Part shown: one piece after another, positions 1-5,201 of the stretch
Position numbering within the stretch: position 1 is the stretch's first letter
Layout: each line of letters opens with the position of its first letter
Assembly: GCA_013290085.1 (NCBI GenBank)
Contig: JABCYS010000064.1
Coordinates: forward strand, 1-5,201
Origin: Candidatus Babelota bacterium
Lineage (GTDB): Bacteria > Dependentiae > Babeliae > Babeliales > JABCYS01
Length of the DNA stretch: 5,201 bases
Reading direction: 5' to 3'
Position numbers and translations under genes: made by a program
The notes under the pieces: model-generated
What the model was told of the DNA's origin: nothing
Database searches by the model: none
What the model saw: the letters and a program-made list of their open reading frames with translations, nothing else

Positions 1-282
1 AGTTATAGCTTCTTGGGTGAGATCAACACCATAGGCACGCGCACCAGCACGCACCCATTGAGTAAAGTCTGTACCAGCACCAACACCGACTTCTAAAATT
101 TTTTTGTCACGAAATCGTGTAAATTGCGCAAAAGAAAAAATTTCTGGTTCGATGCGATAACGAAATTCTTCTATTTCATCAAAATAGGCCCGTGTGTATT
201 TTTCTTGCGCCGTATGCTCAGTTCCGCAGCTTGCTCGATTCCAATAGGCATGCACTTCTTGTTTCAACTGTTCTTGCTTCAT
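1..282 (-). CDS. Class I SAM-dependent methyltransferase, N-terminal part (truncated by window edge)
   Basis: The frame starts at the ATG at 282-280 and stays open for 94 codons to the left edge, so only the N-terminus is visible. The protein begins MKQEQLKQEVHAYWNRASCG. Residues 62-70 (ILEVGVGAG) form the glycine-rich motif I of Rossmann-type SAM-dependent methyltransferases, and the acidic residue closing the next beta strand is visible in GVDLT (Asp87), expected to hold the SAM ribose. The part that sets acceptor specificity is missing, so the substrate cannot be read. The start is well supported: AGGAAG lies just upstream (291-286), and the ATG overlaps the stop of the flippase-glycosyltransferase gene as ATGA, implying translational coupling and one operon. 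The location in a polysaccharide locus suggests methylation of a sugar or glycan precursor, but this is inference. Small-molecule or quinone-type methyltransferases share the same fold. Confidence 0.85.
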   Translation of the reverse strand, partial: MKQEQLKQEVHAYWNRASCGTEHTAQEKYTRAYFDEIEEFRYRIEPEIFSFAQFTRFRDKKILEVGVGAGTDFTQWVRAGARAYGVDLTQEAIT

Positions 283-3008
283 CTGCTTCCTATGAATGAT
301 TGAATGTTTTTAACATGTTTATTCCAAGAATATTTTTCTATCACTTTGGCACGAGCATTGGCCCCCATTTTTTCCAAAAACTCCCCCTGAGATTCAATCA
401 AAGAATCTGCAGCATTGCAAAATCCATCAAAATCTTCAGGAGGCACCACAATGCCCACGTGTTGATCAATACTATTTTTATTAATTTCTTTATTTGAGAT
501 CGCAGGTGATAGCAATTCACTGATTTGCTCAAGATCTGATGCAATAATCGGTTTCCCTAAGCTCATATATTCAAACATTTTTATAGGAGAATAAAAAAAA
601 CGCTTTTCATCTCTATTAAGTTGCGTAGGACATAAGAAGGCATCACATGCCGCTAAATAATTTCTTGCCGCAGATTGGGAAACCAACCCCGTAAAGGTAA
701 CATTTGCCAAAATCTCTGGATCTTTGCTGAGCTCATGCAACAAATAATTTTTCAACATTCCATCGCCAATGAGCAGAAAGTGTGCGTGTTTATTCTTTTT
801 TATCACTCTGGGGATCATATAAGCCAATACTTCTATGCCGTGCCAATATGCAAAGGTTCCTACAAACCCAAACACGTATTTATCTTTGATCAATAATTCT
901 TCTCTGATTTTCTCTCGCTCTTTGGTGAGTACGTTTGGATTAAAAATCTCAGGATCAACACCATTTGGATTAACAAGAATCTTTGAAGCTTCTACGCCAC
1001 TTGCTACGAGTTCATCTTTTATTACTTGGGAAACGGCGATTATATGATCAGCATATTTTACATTCAGTCGTTCAATAAAATGAGAAATTCTTGTTAATTT
1101 GAACCATCGGTGTTCACTCCACTGATTAAATACCAGCACCTCGGAGCCATTATGCTCAAGAACAAGCGGAATGCCCGTTAGCTTACTCAAAATCAGACCA
1201 GTACAATTTAATATGCTGTATCGCTGATACAAAAAATGAACAGAATGGCGTCTTAAAATAGGCAGGATTTGTAAGGTAAAGAATAGGTTGGAAAAAATAC
1301 AATCAAGCCGCCATCGCAAATGACCAAACTTCCATCGCAAAAATCCAAAGACCGGATAAACCTTTAGTTCTTGGAAATAATGAAGATCTAGATTCTTGAG
1401 CGTAGACTGAACGCTCGACGATGCGCACACAATTTGGTATCCCAACGCTTTAAAGCCACCAATAACACCAATGGTATGGGCTACCGAACCACCTGATTTA
1501 ATTTCTTGAAAATGAATATCGGTACGCACATATAAAATTTTTTTTACACCCTCTTCTTCACTGGTTCGGTCTTTATCTCTGAATAGCCAATTACTCATTT
1601 TTCCCTTTATCCATTCCTTTTCATATCTCGTTATAATACCCACAAACCATAACGTTGCGGGCCAGCTTAGTAATAAAAAAATAGGTTGAACATAATTCTG
1701 TGCCATAAGCACCCGATGCAAGATGGCAATGTATACGCAAAATACCGCCACAACCTTTGCTATTCTGCTTACTTCTATCACATGCTTGCTATAACTTTTT
1801 CCCGTCATAATAACACCTACGATGGCGTAACAAAAAAATGCTCCAGTGTTGGCAATCATTATGCCAGTAAGTTGGTACCTACCGAGCGCCCACAAAAATA
1901 AGGTTTGCAACGCCAAACCGAAAAGCGTGGTAAGCGGCAAAAAAAATGTTTTTGTGGAGAGCGCAAACCCTACTTGTAGTACCCGTGCAATTTCAAGCAT
2001 AACAAGCGGTAAAAAGTATAAGGCCATGAACTGCGCAATATACCAATATTTGTCTAAAAAAAACCAATGAATGGCCCAATAGGAAGCAACAATAGAAATT
2101 AATCCCCCCGTTGTGAGCGTAAGCAAAAAATAGGAAATAAGTTTTGCTATCAATGCATCACCGTTTTTTTCTTTCTGAGCATTAAATAAAATTACTGGCC
2201 ATGCATCAAACAGTGCAATCGCAAAAAACTGAAAAATTGCACCAAACCTACCTAACAAACCATAGGTACCCAAAGCCTCAAAGCCACTATTATACGTGAT
2301 AAAAAAACGGTCGATGCTATAAAAACCTGTGTACATTAGCCCATACAAAAGAACAGGGATACTGTATGCAGCTTGATCTTTTAAGATCGTCCAGGAAAAG
2401 GCGCGATACCGGTAGAGCAAAAAGAAAAAGCACGGTAAAAACAAAAGAAATGAAACGGCTGAAGCGTAAAAAAGAGATGCTATACCGCAACCTCTAAAAA
2501 TTAACCAGGCAGTAACACCCGTTGCAACTATACTTTGACCACAAAATAGTACGGTATACCAAAACAATTTCTCCTTCATGCGCATAAAGGCCAATACCAT
2601 AGAAAAAAAAGTAAAAAGAGAAACATTAAGAACCGTCAAAAACAAATAATTCATTTTCGGCATTAATGATTTAAAAAAAATATAGCCGAACGAAAATAGT
2701 AAAAAGGGAGCTATCACCCCTGCCAAGAAGGCTATCAAAAAGGAGTTACCTATCGCCTTTTTTTGTTCCGCCGGATCATCCTTATATAATAAAAAAAAGC
2801 GAATCATTCCTGTTGCAGCACATGAGGTAAGCAGCACGGTCCCTGTGGAGAAAAAAACCTGATAAAAATCCCATATACCAAAATCGGCTAATGAGAGATG
2901 CGAAAGAAAATAAGGTAAAAATATAAAGCTTAATGCTCGCGTTACAAAAGAGTTCAACCCATAAAAAAAAGCGCTGTTTGACCCGCGCTTGAGATATTGA
3001 AGTACCAT
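279..3008 (-). CDS. Fused Wzx-type polysaccharide flippase and GT4-family glycosyltransferase
   Basis: A 909-residue protein with two modules. Residues 1 to about 465 are very hydrophobic, with roughly 12-14 predicted membrane segments, and look like the polysaccharide biosynthesis/export (Wzx, MOP superfamily) family: an N-terminal YGLNSFVTRALSF region, LADFGIWDFY near 40-49 and SIDRFFITYN at 231-240. Such proteins flip undecaprenyl-linked glycans across the inner membrane. After a charged linker (about 463-488), residues 489-909 form a GT-B glycosyltransferase of the GT4 type: SGGSVAHTIGV at 505-515, the acceptor-side LEHNGSEV at 617-624, ILVNPNGVDP at 677-686, GFVGTFAYWHG at 714-724, and the donor-binding SPIKMFEYMSLGKP at 807-820 with Glu813. 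The first glutamate of the usual EX7E pair is Phe805. Each module is about full length for its family. An even number of membrane helices would put the glycosyltransferase in the cytoplasm, where nucleotide sugars are. The start is backed by a GGGGAG ribosome binding site seven bases upstream. The sugar and glycan cannot be predicted. The fusion is unusual: either a real two-domain protein or two genes merged by loss of a stop. Confidence 0.88.
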   Translation of the reverse strand: MVLQYLKRGSNSAFFYGLNSFVTRALSFIFLPYFLSHLSLADFGIWDFYQVFFSTGTVLLTSCAATGMIRFFLLYKDDPAEQKKAIGNSFLIAFLAGVIAPFLLFSFGYIFFKSLMPKMNYLFLTVLNVSLFTFFSMVLAFMRMKEKLFWYTVLFCGQSIVATGVTAWLIFRGCGIASLFYASAVSFLLFLPCFFFLLYRYRAFSWTILKDQAAYSIPVLLYGLMYTGFYSIDRFFITYNSGFEALGTYGLLGRFGAIFQFFAIALFDAWPVILFNAQKEKNGDALIAKLISYFLLTLTTGGLISIVASYWAIHWFFLDKYWYIAQFMALYFLPLVMLEIARVLQVGFALSTKTFFLPLTTLFGLALQTLFLWALGRYQLTGIMIANTGAFFCYAIVGVIMTGKSYSKHVIEVSRIAKVVAVFCVYIAILHRVLMAQNYVQPIFLLLSWPATLWFVGIITRYEKEWIKGKMSNWLFRDKDRTSEEEGVKKILYVRTDIHFQEIKSGGSVAHTIGVIGGFKALGYQIVCASSSVQSTLKNLDLHYFQELKVYPVFGFLRWKFGHLRWRLDCIFSNLFFTLQILPILRRHSVHFLYQRYSILNCTGLILSKLTGIPLVLEHNGSEVLVFNQWSEHRWFKLTRISHFIERLNVKYADHIIAVSQVIKDELVASGVEASKILVNPNGVDPEIFNPNVLTKEREKIREELLIKDKYVFGFVGTFAYWHGIEVLAYMIPRVIKKNKHAHFLLIGDGMLKNYLLHELSKDPEILANVTFTGLVSQSAARNYLAACDAFLCPTQLNRDEKRFFYSPIKMFEYMSLGKPIIASDLEQISELLSPAISNKEINKNSIDQHVGIVVPPEDFDGFCNAADSLIESQGEFLEKMGANARAKVIEKYSWNKHVKNIQSFIGSR
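1603..1612 (-). promoter_or_regulatory. Possible internal ribosome binding site before the glycosyltransferase module
   Basis: On the minus strand the bases GGATAAAGGG end four bases before an in-frame ATG at 1598-1596 (Met471, followed by SNWLF). This purine-rich stretch resembles a Shine-Dalgarno sequence and sits exactly at the flippase-glycosyltransferase boundary. Initiation here would give a free glycosyltransferase of 439 residues, a normal size for GT4 enzymes. It may be a relic of a formerly separate gene or a working second start. In an AT-rich genome, AAAGGG can also occur by chance. Confidence 0.35.
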
Positions 3009-3015
3009 CTATGTT

Positions 3016-3021
3016 CTCCCC
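3016..3021 (-). promoter_or_regulatory. Ribosome binding site of the flippase-glycosyltransferase gene
   Basis: GGGGAG on the minus strand, seven bases before the ATG at 3008-3006, is a good Shine-Dalgarno match at ideal spacing and fixes this start codon. Its G run is also one arm of the adjacent inverted repeat, so it may be masked in the folded mRNA. Confidence 0.75.
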
Positions 3022-3043
3022 TGAAAGCATTAACATGCTGGGG
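3018..3043 (-). promoter_or_regulatory. Inverted repeat overlapping the flippase ribosome binding site
   Basis: AGCAT (3026-3030) and ATGCT (3035-3039) are perfect inverted repeats around a four-base loop. Outside them CCCC (3018-3021) can pair with GGGG (3040-3043), leaving a four-base bulge (3022-3025). In the minus-strand mRNA the GGGG of the Shine-Dalgarno would pair with upstream CCCC, so the hairpin could reduce translation until opened by a protein, a ligand or temperature. It could instead be a protein-binding operator or chance pairing. Confidence 0.35.
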
Positions 3044-3105
3044 GATGAAAATAGCATCGCCCGACAACAATGTATATCGGTAGTTGAACGCATAAAAAAA
3101 CTGAG

Positions 3106-4557
3106 ATGCCCAAAGAAAAAAAATCTGGTATGTTGGCGCAAATTAAAAAATCATTTAAAAGCAAATTTATGACAACAAAAACAACTCTTTCTCGCGGCAA
3201 AAAACCACCCAGAATTGATTCCCACGCTTCACCTCTACAAACGGACATCCCTCGCATTCTAAAAACTCACGCACCCAAGAATCCGTCTCTCGCCCCTATT
3301 ATCGACTCAACTTTTCATGCATATCCCATCACCGTTATTGGAACTGGTTATGTTGGGCTAGTTATGGGAACCGCATTTGCGGAATTTGGCCACACGGTGC
3401 ATTGCGTAGATATAAATCAGGAAAAAATAAATTTACTTAATACTGGCATTGTTCCTATTTATGAACCTGAGCTTGAAGAGGTTCTTAAAAAGAATAAATC
3501 GTGCAAACGACTCATATTCTCAACGAACATAGAGATGGCACTTAAACAATCAAAGGTAATTTTTTTGGCTGTTGGCACACCCATGCTTGCTGATGGCACC
3601 GCTGACGTATCAGGCATTTTAGCTTCTGTGAAAACAATTGCTGACGTACTAAGAGACCAAACCTATCGCGTCATCTGTATAAAAAGCACGGTACCCATAG
3701 GGACTGCTGCCGCCGTAAAAAAAATGCTTTCTCAGCTCTGTCCTCAAGGGGTTTTTGATATCGTATCAAATCCGGAATTTTTGCGTGAAGGTTGCGCACT
3801 AAAAGATTTTATGATGCCAGACCGCATTGTTCTTGGTTCATCTTCGGAAAAAGCGCTTACTATTCTCAAGGAAATTTACCAACCGCTCCTCCAAAGAAAT
3901 ATACCTCTTTTTATTACCGACAATATTACGGCTGAAACTATTAAATATGCTTCCAATGCGTTTCTGGCGGTAAAACTTGCCTACATCAATGAAATAGCAG
4001 ATTTTTGTGAAAAAACAGGGGCAAATATTTTTGATGTTGCCCATGGTATGGGACTTGATTCGCGCATTGGTAATAAATTTCTTACGCCAGGGCCGGGTTT
4101 TGGCGGATCTTGCTTTCCTAAAGATTCAACAGCTCTTTTAAAAAAAGCAGCCGAAGTTGGCACACCTCTGCGCATTGTTCAGGCATCACTCGACGCAAAT
4201 AAAGCACGCAAAAAAGGCATTGTTCCCAAATTAAAGAACCTCGTAGCCGGCAGTCTGAGCGGCAAAACTATTGCTGTTTTGGGGCTCGCCTTTAAGGCCA
4301 ACACCGATGACATCCGTGAATCAGCAGCTCTCGATGTCATTTATGATTTGCTCCAAGAAAAGGCTTATATAAAAGCATATGATCCATTGGCGATAGAAAA
4401 TATGCAAAAAATAATACCTGATATTTATTATGCTCATTCTGCAGAAGATGCGTTGCACAATGCAGATGCCGCTCTAGTTTTGACTGAATGGCAAGAATTT
4501 AAAACATTAAACTATCAGATCCCCATTCTCGATACGCGCAATATAGTTAAGAAGTGA
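3106..4557 (+). CDS. ugd: UDP-glucose 6-dehydrogenase with N-terminal extension
   Basis: Cytoplasmic NAD-dependent enzyme that oxidises UDP-glucose twice to UDP-glucuronate, a precursor for acidic surface polysaccharides. The three family domains appear in order. The NAD-binding Rossmann domain starts near residue 75, with GTGYVG at 79-84, the conserved VGTP at 156-159, and SNPEFLREG at 221-229. The central domain carries Lys280 and Asn284. The catalytic loop GFGGSCFPKD at 331-340 has nucleophile Cys336. The C-terminal UDP-binding domain starts near 387, with GLAFKANTDDIRES at 393-406. All expected catalytic residues are present, so the enzyme should be active. GDP-mannose dehydrogenase is related, but the motifs favour the UDP-glucose enzyme. 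Typical homologues begin only two or three residues before the Rossmann motif. Here about 74 residues precede it, rich in Lys/Arg over residues 1-36 and then Pro-containing. ATGs at 3106, 3130 and 3169 are possible starts, none with a good ribosome binding site. The longest frame is given; an in-frame TGA lies at 3085-3087. It is transcribed divergently from the flippase gene. Confidence 0.93.
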   Translation: MPKEKKSGMLAQIKKSFKSKFMTTKTTLSRGKKPPRIDSHASPLQTDIPRILKTHAPKNPSLAPIIDSTFHAYPITVIGTGYVGLVMGTAFAEFGHTVHCVDINQEKINLLNTGIVPIYEPELEEVLKKNKSCKRLIFSTNIEMALKQSKVIFLAVGTPMLADGTADVSGILASVKTIADVLRDQTYRVICIKSTVPIGTAAAVKKMLSQLCPQGVFDIVSNPEFLREGCALKDFMMPDRIVLGSSSEKALTILKEIYQPLLQRNIPLFITDNITAETIKYASNAFLAVKLAYINEIADFCEKTGANIFDVAHGMGLDSRIGNKFLTPGPGFGGSCFPKDSTALLKKAAEVGTPLRIVQASLDANKARKKGIVPKLKNLVAGSLSGKTIAVLGLAFKANTDDIRESAALDVIYDLLQEKAYIKAYDPLAIENMQKIIPDIYYAHSAEDALHNADAALVLTEWQEFKTLNYQIPILDTRNIVKK

Positions 4558-4576
4558 ACATTGCGTAAAAAAGCCC

Positions 4577-4603
4577 TTGCGCCAACACAAAACTAGGTAT
4601 AAT
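4577..4603 (+). promoter_or_regulatory. Probable sigma-70-type promoter of the ankyrin-repeat gene
   Basis: A perfect TATAAT hexamer lies at 4598-4603, preceded by TTGCGC at 4577-4582 (matching TTG of the -35 consensus) with a 15-base spacer, shorter than the usual 16-18. Transcription would start near 4610 and leave a leader of about 44 bases before the ATG at 4654. It lies wholly in the intergenic gap, so the ankyrin gene probably has its own transcript. I see no clear terminator for the dehydrogenase gene in the same gap. Confidence 0.6.
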
Positions 4604-4653
4604 GTTGCTCGGAACAATTAACATAACTAAATCAAACAATACCGTGAGTCAAC

Positions 4654-5201
4654 ATGAGTAAATATCTTCTCTCACTCTCTCTTCTTGGGCTAACATTCGG
4701 TGTGAATGCCATGGATAGCGACTCTTCTTCCGCTGCATCACTATCTTCTTATGCGAAGCTGGAAAAGGAAGTTAGGTTTGGGTGCCTAAGCGCAGTAAGG
4801 CAACTGTTGCAGGAGCATCCATACATGGACGTGAATGTACTGAATAGTTGTGGCATCACTGCTTTGATGGTGGCAGTTATACTTGGAGACGAGGACATGG
4901 TACATCTACTCCTAAGGGCTAAAGACATAAACGTGAATAAACAGGGACAATGGGGCCGGACTGCGCTGCATTGGGCTATTGAGTGGGGACGCAAGGATAT
5001 GGTAGAGCTCCTGCTCGAGCAACCAGGCATAGACTTGGATATACAAGATGATGATGGCCGCACAGCACTTGTTGTCGCGCTCTCTGATAAAAATGCTTGC
5101 GCTTGGTACGATTATCGTGATAAAAAAATAGCAGTAACATTGCTCCGGAAGGGGCCCCGGTCCGAAGCTATGCAGGCGATAGTAGTGGCAAGGCAACCGA
5201 T
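4654..5201 (+). CDS. Secreted ankyrin-repeat protein, N-terminal part (truncated by window edge)
   Basis: The frame opens at ATG 4654 and runs for 182 codons without a stop to the right edge. Residues 1-19 look like a Sec signal peptide: Lys3, a hydrophobic stretch from about 4 to 17, and a VNA motif with likely cleavage after Ala19, then a Ser-rich linker. Ankyrin repeats follow. A degenerate first repeat covers about 36-67 (SAVRQLLQEHPYMDVNV), and clear repeats cover about 68-101 (ITALMVAVILGDEDMVHLLL) and 102-135 (RTALHWAIEWGRKDMVELLL). Another starts at 136 (RTALVVALSD) but has an inserted stretch before VTLLRKG. Ankyrin repeats bind proteins. The signal peptide places it in the periplasm or outside the cell, where in host-associated bacteria such proteins can act on host targets (inference). 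GTGAG at 4644-4648 is a weak ribosome binding site five bases before the start. Seven of its ten Arg codons are AGG or CGG, unlike the dehydrogenase gene. Any C-terminal domain lies outside the window. Confidence 0.88.
   Translation, partial: MSKYLLSLSLLGLTFGVNAMDSDSSSAASLSSYAKLEKEVRFGCLSAVRQLLQEHPYMDVNVLNSCGITALMVAVILGDEDMVHLLLRAKDINVNKQGQWGRTALHWAIEWGRKDMVELLLEQPGIDLDIQDDDGRTALVVALSDKNACAWYDYRDKKIAVTLLRKGPRSEAMQAIVVARQP

Larger units (their letters stand above)
3009..3105. promoter_or_regulatory. Divergent intergenic region between flippase-glycosyltransferase and UDP-glucose dehydrogenase
   Basis: These 97 bases separate two divergently transcribed polysaccharide genes, so promoters for both strands probably lie here or reach into the neighbouring coding starts. 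I see no convincing -35/-10 pair on either strand. On the minus strand TATACA (3077-3072) has only a poly-T stretch at the -35 distance. On the plus strand TTGAAC (3084-3089) has no good -10 partner. The region also holds a hairpin near the flippase start, listed separately. Confidence 0.4.

Noticed and set aside
300..2070. Several short plus-strand frames inside the flippase-glycosyltransferase gene
   Set aside because: All are under 80 codons, lack motifs and lie opposite a well-supported long coding frame.
3071..3089. TGTATATC and TTGAAC as plus-strand promoter elements for the dehydrogenase
   Set aside because: Neither has a partner hexamer at acceptable spacing, so no specific promoter is called.
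2782..3141. Minus-strand open frame of 119 codons across the flippase start and intergenic region
   Set aside because: It overlaps the flippase N-terminus in another frame, has no recognisable motif, and the flippase frame has family features and a good ribosome binding site.
4561..4581. TTGCG direct repeats as a regulator site
   Set aside because: Five-base repeats sixteen bases apart are expected by chance, and the second is better explained as part of the -35 region.
4558..4583. Possible rho-independent terminator after the dehydrogenase gene
   Set aside because: There is an A run and two TTGCG direct repeats (4561-4565 and 4577-4581), but no stable GC-rich stem followed by a T run on the plus strand.
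4749..5063. Antisense open frames opposite the ankyrin gene, including one of 104 codons
   Set aside because: They are Ser/Cys/Met-rich, lack family features and mirror a clear ankyrin coding frame on the plus strand.

Overview
The window is AT-rich, gene-dense bacterial DNA with two parts: a surface-polysaccharide (capsule, O-antigen or exopolysaccharide) locus, and the start of a secreted ankyrin-repeat protein. There are no rRNA or tRNA genes, CRISPR arrays, insertion sequences or obvious integration sites.

Layout: (1) Positions 1-282, minus strand: first 94 codons of a class I SAM-dependent methyltransferase that runs off the left edge. (2) 279-3008, minus strand: one uninterrupted 909-codon frame that reads as a polytopic Wzx-type flippase (about residues 1-465) joined to a complete GT4-type glycosyltransferase (about residues 485-909). 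Its stop codon overlaps the methyltransferase start in an ATGA junction. (3) 3009-3105: a short divergent intergenic region, with a hairpin that would cover the flippase ribosome binding site. (4) 3106-4557, plus strand: UDP-glucose 6-dehydrogenase with an unusual N-terminal extension of about 74 residues. (5) 4558-4653: intergenic, with a TATAAT-type promoter. (6) 4654 to the right edge, plus strand: a protein with a Sec-type signal peptide and ankyrin repeats, cut off by the window end.

How the genes fit together (inference): the dehydrogenase would make UDP-glucuronate as a sugar donor, the glycosyltransferase module would add a sugar to a lipid-linked glycan, the flippase module would move that glycan across the inner membrane, and the methyltransferase may modify a sugar or another small substrate. 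The ankyrin gene looks functionally separate. Its arginine codon use differs sharply from the dehydrogenase beside it.

Organism: low GC, long A/T runs and an exported ankyrin-repeat protein suggest a host-associated or intracellular bacterium. Candidate phylum Dependentiae (TM6) is my leading guess, from general resemblance only. No taxonomic marker gene is present, so this is weakly supported. I see no clear case of a wholly undescribed system. The least ordinary items are the flippase-glycosyltransferase fusion, the extended dehydrogenase and the compositionally distinct exported ankyrin protein.
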